Shown here piece after piece: positions 1 to 5,472 of a DNA stretch of 5,472 nucleotides (positions are counted from its first letter, which is position 1; every line of letters begins with the position of its first letter). The translations under genes were made by a program, and so were the position numbers. Location: assembly GCA_023248415.1 (NCBI GenBank), contig JAHFEP010000195.1, positions 1 through 5,472 on the forward strand, written 5' to 3'. The notes beneath the pieces were generated by a model that did no database searches, was not told where the DNA came from, and was given only the letters and a program-made list of their open reading frames with translations. The stretch comes from Nitrospirota bacterium (lineage in GTDB: Bacteria > Nitrospirota > CAKKRA01 > 9FT-COMBO-42-15).

Positions 1-31
1 AATAGTTGTCAGTGAATAGTTTTTAAGGGAT

Positions 32-36
32 GGAGG
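32..36 (+). promoter_or_regulatory. Shine-Dalgarno site of the ferredoxin gene
   Basis: GGAGG lies 4 nt before the ATG at 41 and fixes that start. The 31 bases before it are AT-rich. I see no sigma-54 type -24/-12 element (TGGCAC-N5-TTGC) in them, so the promoter, or an upstream gene of the same operon, is probably outside the window. Confidence 0.7.
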
Positions 37-40
37 ATTT

Positions 41-316
41 ATGGCAATTATTGGATATACACGGGGCGGAAGGACATGGATACCTAAATTTGTTGAGTCA
101 ATTAATGTTGAAAAATGCATCGGCTGCGGACGCTGCTATAAGGTATGCGATAGGAATGTGCTTGAACTTATAGAAAAACCCTTTAAGGGAGAGGATGAAT
201 TTGGCGATGACATGGGTAATAAGGTTATGTCTGTTGCAAATTCTGAAAACTGCATTGGCTGTGAGGCATGCGCAAGGGTCTGCACAAAAAGATGCCATGT
301 GCATATAGAGGTGTGA
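41..316 (+). CDS. fdxB: nif-specific ferredoxin III, 2[4Fe-4S] type
   Basis: This 91-residue cytoplasmic ferredoxin should carry two [4Fe-4S] clusters. The first motif is C26-x2-C29-x2-C32-x3-C36, followed by Asp rather than the usual Pro; the second is C71-x2-C74-x2-C77-x3-C81, with an extra Cys at 85. The roughly 35-residue acidic insert between the motifs (EDEFGDD) and the N-terminal region before CIGCGRC match the nif-specific ferredoxin III family. It starts 4 nt after a GGAGG site and ends 1 bp before nifB. In known nif systems such ferredoxins supply electrons or Fe-S units to nitrogenase or cofactor assembly; the tight coupling here suggests NifB as partner, which is an inference. The family call is strong. 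The symbol is less certain because fdxB/fdxN naming varies between organisms. Confidence 0.9.
   Translation: MAIIGYTRGGRTWIPKFVESINVEKCIGCGRCYKVCDRNVLELIEKPFKGEDEFGDDMGNKVMSVANSENCIGCEACARVCTKRCHVHIEV
308..312 (+). promoter_or_regulatory. Shine-Dalgarno site of nifB inside the ferredoxin gene
   Basis: GAGGT lies within the last codons of the ferredoxin gene, 5 nt before the nifB ATG at 318. With the 1 bp gap between the genes it suggests coupled translation. Confidence 0.55.
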
Positions 317-317
317 G

Positions 318-1187
318 ATGAAGGATATTATAAAAATTCATCCCTGTTTTTCAAGGGAGGCGCATCATAAATATGGAAGGATGCACCTTTCTGTTGCCCC
401 TGCATGCAACATCCAGTGCAGATACTGTATAAGAAAATATGACTGCGCAAATGAATCAAGGCCTGGTGTGTCAAGCAGGGTTCTAAGTGTGGATGAGGCA
501 GCGGAACGTGTGCATGTGGCTGTAACGAGGGACGAAAGGATAAAGGTTGTCGGCATTGCCGGCCCTGGTGACCCATTGGCAAATCACGTTACCTTTGAGG
601 TGATGAGGGCTGTTAACAAGGAATTTCCTGACCTCATACTCTGTATTTCAACTAATGGCCTGCTGCTTCCTGATAAATTAAACGAACTCCTTGAGGCAGG
701 CCTCAGGAGCTTAACAATCACAATAAATGCCATAAGTCCGGAGACAGCGGAGAAGATATACTCCATGGTTACATATAAGAATATAATCTATAGGGGAGGA
801 GAAGCTGCAAATCTGCTTTTAAAAAATCAATGGCTGGGTTTAAAGATGGCAGTTGAATCAGGGCTGCTTGTTAAGGTAAATACTATTTATATGCCTGGGA
901 TAAATGATTCAGAGATTCCTGAGATTGCAAGGCTCGCAGGCAATATTGGCGCATCTATAATGAATATTACCAGCATTATCCCGCAGGCTGAATTCAAAAA
1001 CCTGAAGCCGCCAAGTTATGAGATGATGGCAAAGATGAGGCAGAGATGTTCGCAGTATATTCCCCAGATGACCCACTGCAAACAGTGCAGGGCAGATGCA
1101 CTGGGCGCTCTCGGTGAGGATAAGGACATGGAGCTTGAGATGTTATTTGCAAAGATAGGGGATGAATATACTGAGATGGTTATTTAG
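318..1187 (+). CDS. nifB: NifB, radical SAM FeMo-cofactor core synthase (short form)
   Basis: NifB fuses two [4Fe-4S] units and inserts carbide and sulfide to make NifB-co, the 8Fe core of FeMo-cofactor. The 289-residue protein has the radical SAM motif C30-x3-C34-x2-C37. Around it are the NifB-specific stretches HPCFSREAHH (C10) and YDCANESRPGV, then AGPGDPLAN near residue 80 and a C-terminal C254-x2-C257 within CKQCRADALGALGED. C10, C254 and C257 are the expected ligands for the substrate K-clusters. One small change is visible: CIRKYDC where most NifB proteins have CNRKYDC. The length fits the SAM domain alone; the C-terminal NifX-like domain of proteobacterial NifB (about 500 residues) is absent, as in archaeal and many anaerobe forms. 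This appears complete rather than truncated, since the C-terminal cysteine motif is present. Confidence 0.96.
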   Translation: MKDIIKIHPCFSREAHHKYGRMHLSVAPACNIQCRYCIRKYDCANESRPGVSSRVLSVDEAAERVHVAVTRDERIKVVGIAGPGDPLANHVTFEVMRAVNKEFPDLILCISTNGLLLPDKLNELLEAGLRSLTITINAISPETAEKIYSMVTYKNIIYRGGEAANLLLKNQWLGLKMAVESGLLVKVNTIYMPGINDSEIPEIARLAGNIGASIMNITSIIPQAEFKNLKPPSYEMMAKMRQRCSQYIPQMTHCKQCRADALGALGEDKDMELEMLFAKIGDEYTEMVI

Positions 1188-1194
1188 AGGAGAT

Positions 1195-1199
1195 GAGGA
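1195..1199 (+). promoter_or_regulatory. Shine-Dalgarno site of the hesA gene
   Basis: GAGGA lies 9 nt before the ATG at 1209, in the 21 bp gap after nifB, and supports that start. Confidence 0.6.
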
Positions 1200-1208
1200 A
1201 GAATAAAG

Positions 1209-2042
1209 ATGGAAGGCTGTATCTTAGAAGCTGAAGAAATTATTCCTGAATTAAATCACATTGAACTGGAGCGCTGCCGCAGGCAGATGATGCTTCCTGA
1301 TTTCACATTGGAGCATCAGAAAAGGCTAAAGGCATCAACTGCGCTCATTGCAGGCATCGGCGGCCTCGGCGGAACTGCTGCAATTTATCTTGCTGTTGCT
1401 GGCATTGGGAAGATGATTTTTGCCCATTACGGAAATCTGACCATCTCAAATATGAACAGACAGATATTAATGAAGCACGATTGGATTGGGAAAAGCAGGG
1501 TTGTTCAGGGAAAGAAAACTATAGAAGAAATAAATCCTGATGTAGAGGTGGAGATATACGATGAAAGGACATCAGAGGATAATGTTGATAAACTTCTCAA
1601 CGGGGTCCAGATAGCGATATCTGCCCGCCCAAACTTTCATGAGCGCCGCATCCTAAACAATGCCTGTGTAAGGCAGGGGATTCCTATGATTGAGGCTGCT
1701 ATGAATGGAATGGAGGGGTATCTGTTCAATATCATACCGGGTATCACCCCATGCCTTAACTGCATATATCCGGAGGATAATCCTGAATGGGAGGAATTTG
1801 GCTTCCCTGTTTTAGGCGCTGTGTCGGGGCTGCTCGGTTGTCTTATGAGCATAGAAGCAATAAAGATATTAACAGGCTATAAAAAACCCTTGCTCAACAA
1901 GCTCCTCTACTTTGATGCCGGAGGAATGGAGTTTAAGGAGTTTAAGGCCTATAAAAGAGAGGATTGCATTATCTGCAAACACCTGCCCTTCACCAAGCGC
2001 AAGACTCAAATTTTAAGTGAATTATATGATTACTCTTGTTGA
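1209..2042 (+). CDS. hesA: HesA/MoeB/ThiF-family protein of the nif cluster
   Basis: This is a 277-residue E1-like, ATP-dependent adenylyltransferase fold. The N-terminal RRQMMLPDF segment (25-32) precedes the nucleotide loop GIGGLGG (49-55) and SNMNRQ (80-85), which is the usual SNLNRQ element. Two Zn-type pairs follow, C182-x2-C185 and C253-x2-C256. At the position of the MoeB/ThiF motif DCTDN, where Asp binds Mg-ATP, the protein reads SARPNFHERR (138-147). This resembles nif-linked HesA proteins and may mean altered or lost adenylation. HesA genes sit in nif clusters of cyanobacteria, Frankia and various anaerobes, with a proposed role in sulfur or molybdenum handling for cofactor assembly; the exact reaction is not settled. 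It lies 21 bp after nifB and its 3' end overlaps nifV. MoeB or ThiF proper is the alternative, made less likely by the context and the SARPN motif. Confidence 0.85.
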   Translation: MEGCILEAEEIIPELNHIELERCRRQMMLPDFTLEHQKRLKASTALIAGIGGLGGTAAIYLAVAGIGKMIFAHYGNLTISNMNRQILMKHDWIGKSRVVQGKKTIEEINPDVEVEIYDERTSEDNVDKLLNGVQIAISARPNFHERRILNNACVRQGIPMIEAAMNGMEGYLFNIIPGITPCLNCIYPEDNPEWEEFGFPVLGAVSGLLGCLMSIEAIKILTGYKKPLLNKLLYFDAGGMEFKEFKAYKREDCIICKHLPFTKRKTQILSELYDYSC

Positions 2043-2985
2043 TACAACCTTGAGGGATGGAGAGCAATCGCCTGGGGTTGCCTTTACCATAAGAGAAAAG
2101 ATAGAAATTGCCAGCCTGCTTTCTTCTATTGGAATAAATGAGATGGAGGCCGGCACCCCTGTTATTGGTGGAGATGAGGCTCAGGCTGTAAAGGAAATTA
2201 TTGCCCTTGGGCTTCCTTCAAGGATACTTACATGGAACAGGGTTTTGGAAAGGGATATTGAGGCTTCTCTAAATTGCGGTGCAAATGCTCTTTATATATC
2301 ATGCCCTGTATCAGACATCCAGATAAAAAAGAAACTTAGAAAGAAAAGGGAGTGGGTGAAGGAGAGATTTTCAAAACTTCTCCCTGAGCTTAAAAAAGAG
2401 GGTCTTTATGTGGCCTGCGGCCTTGAGGACGCATCAAGGGCTGACCCATCCTTTGTTTTAGAAGTTTCTTATCTTCTTGAAGAACTTGGAGTGGATAGGG
2501 TTAGGATATGTGATACCGTCGGCATTCTTACCCCTTTCAAGACCTTTGAGCTTATTACCTCCATCAGAAAAAATATAAAGGCGCCTTTAGAAATCCACAC
2601 GCATAATGACTTTGGCCTTGCCACAGCCAATGCCCTTGCCGGTATCAAGGGAGGCGCTGTTTATGCCAGTGTAACGGTCAACGGCATCGGAGAGAGAGCC
2701 GGGAATGCCAGCCTTGAAGAAGTAGTTATGGCCATAGAAAAGATTGAAGGGGTAAAGACTGGTATCAATATAAGAAGGCTTAAGGAGCTGTCATTGCTTG
2801 TTTCAAGGTCTTCAGGAAAACCCATCCATCCGAATAAACCCATTGTAGGAGACCTTGTCTTCACACATGAATCTGGCATACATGTAGACGGGGTCATTAA
2901 GGACCCGTCAAACTACGAGCCATTCCCTCCTGAAGATATAGGGGCAAAAAGAAGGCTCATTATTGGCAAACACTCTAAGGCATAG
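2026..2985 (+). CDS. nifV: homocitrate synthase NifV, C-terminally shortened
   Basis: NifV condenses acetyl-CoA with 2-oxoglutarate to give homocitrate, the organic ligand of FeMo-cofactor. With the ATG at 2026 the protein has 319 residues. Expected DRE-TIM barrel elements are present: TTLRDGEQSPG (7-17, with R10-D11), HTHNDFG (191-197, metal-binding His pair), NGIGERAGN (219-227) and the catalytic HESGIH (281-286). The protein stops at GKHSKA, whereas typical NifV (about 370-385 residues) continues from GKHSG through some 50 more residues of helices that help cover the active site and form the dimer. The stop lies 34 bp from the end of the convergent gene, so no room remains. A GTG at 2017 is an alternative start; ATG was preferred because MITLVDTTLRDGEQ matches the family N-terminus. 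The gene overlaps hesA by 17 bp. An isopropylmalate or citramalate synthase is possible but unlikely in a nif operon. Confidence 0.88.
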   Translation: MITLVDTTLRDGEQSPGVAFTIREKIEIASLLSSIGINEMEAGTPVIGGDEAQAVKEIIALGLPSRILTWNRVLERDIEASLNCGANALYISCPVSDIQIKKKLRKKREWVKERFSKLLPELKKEGLYVACGLEDASRADPSFVLEVSYLLEELGVDRVRICDTVGILTPFKTFELITSIRKNIKAPLEIHTHNDFGLATANALAGIKGGAVYASVTVNGIGERAGNASLEEVVMAIEKIEGVKTGINIRRLKELSLLVSRSSGKPIHPNKPIVGDLVFTHESGIHVDGVIKDPSNYEPFPPEDIGAKRRLIIGKHSKA

Positions 2986-3019
2986 ATTAAGAATTATAGT
3001 AAATTAGATGTTCAGGTTG
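2986..3019. other. short gap between converging genes
   Basis: These 34 AT-rich bases separate the stop of nifV from the stop of the convergent MBL-fold gene. I find no GC-rich stem with a T-run on either strand, so no intrinsic terminator can be supported. This is also the presumed break point where the 3' end of nifV is missing. Confidence 0.6.
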
Positions 3020-3811
3020 TCATTCTTTTGGTATCACAAAATCATTTCTATCAAGCAGGTCTATGCCGCATTGGAGGGCGCTCACCCAGTCAATAAATCT
3101 GTTAACCATCTCTTTTCCCTTAAAATACCTATGCCCATGCTGCGGGACTATCATCTCAATATCAAGTTCGCTTGTCATCCTTGCCCACAATTTGCATATC
3201 TTGCCTGATGTTACATACCTTTTATGAAAACCCTCCATATATTTTACATGCTCATTAAAATCAGCAACCTCGCTGAATTTTTCTCTATAGATACCGCCAG
3301 CAGGCGGAATAGATGTGCCGAGGTCGCCTGAAAAAAGTATCTTAGATGTTGTATCGTATAGTTGGAAATTACCAGGGGAGTGCAAAAAATGGGCAGGTAT
3401 AAGGATAATCTCTGCCCCATTTAGATTGAGCCTCATTCCTTTATCTGGTATTCCAATAAAGAATTCCTTTGCAAAATTACTTCTGCAAAGATGTGGAATA
3501 AATCTTACCCATAGATTGGATACAAATGTCCTGATTTCAAGGTTTGTAAATTGCATCCAATAATTAACCCCTGCGCCTGTATCCGGATCCTGATGAGAAA
3601 GTATAATTGTTTTTATTCTTCTCGGCGGTATAAATTTAGAGATTTCTTTATAAAGAGGCTGCATGATTTTCACTCCGCCAATATCATAGAGCAGGCCTTC
3701 GCCATTATGCATTATGAGAAATTGATTTGCCTGAATATCTCCTCTCCCGCCCAAAATATCATCAAATACTATACATTTATGAACCCCGTTATCAAAAATT
3801 ACCGTCCCCAT
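3020..3811 (-). CDS. MBL-fold di-iron protein, ODP/FprA-core type
   Basis: This 263-residue cytoplasmic protein has the metallo-beta-lactamase fold of flavodiiron proteins but no flavodoxin or rubredoxin domain. In order: DNGVHK and QANQFLI near the N-terminus, SHQDPDTG (72-79; H73, D75, D77), IPAHFLHSPGNF (138-149; H141/H144), SGDLG (161-165; D163) and PQHGHRY (223-229; H225). The first motif is HxDxDT rather than the classical HxHxDH, so one His and the second metal His are replaced; HxExDH is usual in FprA. Relatives called oxygen-binding di-iron proteins bind O2 and are often tied to chemotaxis or sensor proteins. An O2- or NO-responsive role is therefore plausible, but the missing ligand makes catalysis uncertain. 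No signal peptide is seen. It is the last gene of the - strand block, 48 bp after the thioredoxin-like gene, with GGGGTG upstream of its ATG. Confidence 0.85.
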   Translation of the reverse strand: MGTVIFDNGVHKCIVFDDILGGRGDIQANQFLIMHNGEGLLYDIGGVKIMQPLYKEISKFIPPRRIKTIILSHQDPDTGAGVNYWMQFTNLEIRTFVSNLWVRFIPHLCRSNFAKEFFIGIPDKGMRLNLNGAEIILIPAHFLHSPGNFQLYDTTSKILFSGDLGTSIPPAGGIYREKFSEVADFNEHVKYMEGFHKRYVTSGKICKLWARMTSELDIEMIVPQHGHRYFKGKEMVNRFIDWVSALQCGIDLLDRNDFVIPKE

Positions 3812-3859
3812 ATTACACCCCGCGACCCTTTATTTTAACTGCCACAGACATCTTCTTTA

Positions 3860-4426
3860 TTATTTAACATTACCTGTCTGCACTAAAACCTTCTTTATCT
3901 CCGCCTCAATCTCTGACTTACCTGTAAATCCCATAAATATGTGCCTTACAATGCCTTTTTTATCTATGATAAAAAGCCACGGCTCCCCAACAACACCGTA
4001 TATCTCGCCTAATCTTACAGCCTCATCATCTGGAGCCCAGAATTTTGATGCACGATGGGTCTTTAATATTCCTACCACATCCTTTTCATACTTCGGTAAA
4101 ATCTCCCTGATATTAAACCATACCTTTTCACAATAAATGCAGTGGTCAATGTTGCCAAACATGAGTAGAATCACCTTTCCTTCCTCATGCGCCTTTTTGA
4201 GGTCAGCGGTCTCCAGAGGGGCATTATCACCCACCTGTACATTGGATTTACCCTCAGGCAGCCCGCGCAGTCCCGCATGGGAAATCATGGGAAAAAACAT
4301 GAAAAGCAGCAAGCAACAAGCAGTAATCTTGCAAAGCAAAAACGAATCGGGGAATTTACTTCTCCGTTTCTCCGTTTCTCCGTTTCTCCGTTTCCATTCT
4401 TTCTCCGACTTCTGACTCATATTCAT
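3860..4426 (-). CDS. exported thioredoxin-fold protein with CxxC motif
   Basis: This protein of 188 residues looks like a periplasmic or membrane-anchored thiol-disulfide protein of the TlpA/thioredoxin-like superfamily. After a long charged N-terminus (about 30 residues, encoded partly by an 8-bp repeat) comes a hydrophobic core, ITACCLLLFMFF, and a likely signal-peptidase site after SHA (about residue 51). The mature domain has C96-I-Y-C99 following VILLMFGNIDH, and the cis-Pro loop GEPW (P149) before LFIIDKKGIVRHIFMGF, both typical of the fold. It may reduce or assemble the copper sites of the upstream cupredoxin; that is an inference from the operon. Three ATGs lie close together (4432, 4426, 4420). 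The middle one was chosen because GGAGG lies 9 nt before it. The first ATG overlaps the upstream stop codon as ATGA. The exact partner is unknown. Confidence 0.82.
   Translation of the reverse strand: MNMSQKSEKEWKRRNGETEKRRSKFPDSFLLCKITACCLLLFMFFPMISHAGLRGLPEGKSNVQVGDNAPLETADLKKAHEEGKVILLMFGNIDHCIYCEKVWFNIREILPKYEKDVVGILKTHRASKFWAPDDEAVRLGEIYGVVGEPWLFIIDKKGIVRHIFMGFTGKSEIEAEIKKVLVQTGNVK
4301..4328. repeat. degenerate 7-bp tandem repeat under the signal peptide of the thioredoxin-like gene
   Basis: Four consecutive heptamers on the + strand read GAAAAGC, AGCAAGC, AACAAGC, AGTAATC. Read on the - strand they encode ITACCLLLF, the hydrophobic core of the predicted signal peptide. The periodicity is visible by eye but the units are not identical, so this is a decayed or weak repeat. 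Confidence 0.6.
4360..4394. repeat. 8-bp tandem repeat (TCTCCGTT) in the 5' coding region
   Basis: Four perfect copies of TCTCCGTT run from 4361 to 4392, with partial matches at both ends and a weaker copy near 4400-4407. On the - strand the unit is AACGGAGA, translated as a charged RRNGETEK-type stretch about 11 to 22 residues after the start of the thioredoxin-like protein. Because 8 is not a multiple of 3, gain or loss of one copy shifts the frame before the signal peptide. Confidence 0.93.
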
Positions 4427-4428
4427 TA

Positions 4429-5457
4429 TCATTTCCCTCCCTTTACATCAAGCGCCAGGATTGGAAGTTCCTTATTAATTGCTATTGAAGCAGCCTTGCG
4501 GTCGTCATGGGGTTTCTCTGAATGTTCGTGTTTGTGCTCAACCGTATGTGTTTGTGGAGACTCAAGCTCTCTCAATTTTTCGCCCACCCCTTTGGGCATA
4601 TCAATGCTGTGATAAAATATACTTTTGCCTGACTTACCAGCGGTTATTACAATATCGTGTCTCTTTCCGGAATGGATGGTTAAGGAATCCTGTGTCTTGG
4701 GCTGAGGAACAGGATAGCCATCCTCATGGGTAATAATGAAACCTTGTGCAAATCTAATCTTATGGGGAAGGTGGCCAATGTTGGCAAGTCTAATCCGAAT
4801 TTTTTCGCCCTCCTTTGCTTCCATAACAATGGGATTGCCGCCTGTAACAGCCCTTTCATTGATTGTAGTTATATCATTGTCCATCATTGTCATTGGGTGG
4901 CCTGCGCCGTGCTGGTCTTCCCCCTTCTCAACCTTGCTATTCCAGTCGCTTATAATATAGACAAACTCCTTATCGTATTTAGGCTCGTCCTTTGCCTCCA
5001 CTATGAATGCGCCGTAGAGCCCCCTTGTCAAATGCTCTGCCATGTTAAAGCTGCAGTGATAGAGATGGGTTCCTGCAGGCCCTGCGATAAACTCCCCATA
5101 GGTATATTCATACCCGGGGTCAACAACAATCTCCTGCTCCTGAAGCGAGACCCTCGGATTAACAAAGAGTCCGTGAAAGAAAAGCCCGTGCTTTGCGCTG
5201 CTTTTATTTCTTAATTTAACACTGACTACATCCCCCTCTTTTACCCTTATCTCAGGCCCCGGAAAAATATCATTATATTTCCAGACCATGAATTTTGTGC
5301 CGTTTAATTCAATCTCTCCATCTGTTACCGTAAGCGTGAACTCTTTAACTTCGGCAAAGGCTGGAACAGTGAACAGTAAGCACAAAGCAGCAAATAGTAA
5401 AAAAAGTAGAGGCGAGGTTAAATCACATCTTTTATTGACCATTGACCCTTGACCCAT
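4429..5457 (-). CDS. exported two-domain cupredoxin (multicopper oxidase/NirK-like)
   Basis: This 342-residue protein has a signal peptide (hydrophobic core about 17-30, likely cleavage after AFA at 35) and two cupredoxin domains. In domain 1, HGLFFH (H90, H95) and GTHLYHC (H134, C135), then H142 and L147 in EHLTRGLYG, give a type 1 copper site of H90, C135, H142 with Leu as axial residue. H95, H134 and H283 (FYHSIDM) occupy the positions of the type 2 ligands of copper nitrite reductase; H229 and H232 are in domain 2. The full eight-His set of a trinuclear laccase is not evident. Residue 93 is Phe where NirK has its catalytic Asp. The C-terminus is His-rich (about 304-317) and may bind metal. 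The start could instead be the ATG at 5442, giving a more ordinary signal peptide. It heads the - strand block and overlaps the next gene by ATGA. Confidence 0.86.
   Translation of the reverse strand: MGQGSMVNKRCDLTSPLLFLLFAALCLLFTVPAFAEVKEFTLTVTDGEIELNGTKFMVWKYNDIFPGPEIRVKEGDVVSVKLRNKSSAKHGLFFHGLFVNPRVSLQEQEIVVDPGYEYTYGEFIAGPAGTHLYHCSFNMAEHLTRGLYGAFIVEAKDEPKYDKEFVYIISDWNSKVEKGEDQHGAGHPMTMMDNDITTINERAVTGGNPIVMEAKEGEKIRIRLANIGHLPHKIRFAQGFIITHEDGYPVPQPKTQDSLTIHSGKRHDIVITAGKSGKSIFYHSIDMPKGVGEKLRELESPQTHTVEHKHEHSEKPHDDRKAASIAINKELPILALDVKGGK
4436..4440 (-). promoter_or_regulatory. Shine-Dalgarno site of the thioredoxin-like gene
   Basis: GGAGG (within GGGAGGG on the - strand) lies in the last codons of the cupredoxin gene. 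It is 3 nt from the first ATG (4432) and 9 nt from the second (4426), favouring the second as the main start. Confidence 0.6.
5364..5398. repeat. degenerate 7-bp tandem repeat under the signal peptide of the cupredoxin gene
   Basis: Five heptamers on the + strand read GAACAGT, GAACAGT, AAGCACA, AAGCAGC, AAATAGT. The first two are identical. Read on the - strand they encode LFAALCLLFTV, the hydrophobic core of the predicted signal peptide. This repeats the arrangement seen in the neighbouring thioredoxin-like gene. Confidence 0.65.
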
Positions 5458-5465
5458 GACCCTTG
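5435..5465. repeat. 7-bp tandem repeat (TTGACCC family) spanning the start region
   Basis: Four near-identical heptamers, TTGACCA, TTGACCC, TTGACCC and ATGACCC, run from 5435 to 5462, followed by a partial TTG. On the - strand the unit is GGGTCAA. Both candidate start codons of the cupredoxin gene (5457 and 5442) and their weak AAGGG ribosome-binding sites lie inside this tract, so copy-number change would move or alter the translation start. Confidence 0.88.
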
Positions 5466-5472
5466 TTTTTTT

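Noticed and set aside
1..40. Nif-type sigma-54 promoter or NifA site before the first gene
   Set aside because: No GG-N10-GC core or TGT-N10-ACA site is present in these 40 bases.
2960..3019. Programmed frameshift restoring the NifV C-terminus
   Set aside because: Both other frames stop quickly (one at once, one after about 12 codons) and none shows NifV-like residues; no slippery site was seen.
2986..3208. Possible intergenic small gene starting at 3008 on the + strand
   Set aside because: It runs antisense to the well-supported MBL-fold gene, shows no family motifs and has no clear ribosome-binding site.
3294..3307. Inverted repeat CCGCC-AGCA-GGCGG resembling a terminator stem
   Set aside because: It lies in the middle of the MBL-fold coding region, encodes the IPPAGG segment, and has no T-run after it on either strand.
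4187..4612. Long + strand open frame over the repeats
   Set aside because: It is antisense to two genes with clear domains; its Ser/Phe/Pro-rich part comes from translating the repeat tract.
4301..5465. Repeat tracts as a CRISPR array
   Set aside because: Units are 7-8 bp with no spacers, far from CRISPR architecture.

Overview
This 5.5 kb window holds seven genes in two blocks that face each other. The block on the + strand (about 41-2985) is part of a nitrogen-fixation (nif) cluster: a nif-type 2[4Fe-4S] ferredoxin, a short NifB without the NifX domain, a HesA/MoeB/ThiF-family adenylyltransferase, and a homocitrate synthase (NifV). The genes are packed tightly (1 bp gap, 21 bp gap, then an overlap), so they are very probably one transcript. 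No nifHDK is visible; it would lie outside the window. The work of the block centres on FeMo-cofactor: NifB builds its Fe-S core (NifB-co), the ferredoxin is a likely electron or cluster partner, and NifV makes the homocitrate ligand. HesA is a common nif passenger whose exact job is less certain.

The block on the - strand (5457 down to 3020) reads, in order of transcription: an exported two-domain cupredoxin/multicopper-oxidase-like protein, an exported thioredoxin-fold protein with a CxxC motif, and a metallo-beta-lactamase-fold protein of the oxygen-binding di-iron (ODP)/FprA-core type without flavodoxin. The first two overlap by ATGA and the third follows after 48 bp, so they look like an operon. 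This suggests a periplasmic copper/redox function plus a cytoplasmic O2- or NO-reactive di-iron protein. A link to nitrogenase protection is an inference from position only.

The two blocks meet tail to tail at about 2985-3020, and NifV ends early there, just after its GKHS motif, without its usual C-terminal helices. This suggests a rearrangement at the edge of the nif cluster. No clear terminator is visible between the converging genes.

The most unusual feature is short tandem repeat DNA with 7- or 8-bp units at the 5' ends of the first two - strand genes. Four tracts were found. Two contain or adjoin the start region and N-terminus, and two underlie the hydrophobic cores of the predicted signal peptides. 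None of the unit lengths is a multiple of three, so copy-number change would shift the reading frame.

Organism: a bacterium of moderate GC with an anaerobic-type short NifB and strong Shine-Dalgarno sites, perhaps Nitrospirota or a delta-proteobacterial lineage. This assignment is a low-confidence impression. No RNA gene, CRISPR array, insertion sequence or complete mobile element was seen, and no stretch over 300 bp lacks a gene.
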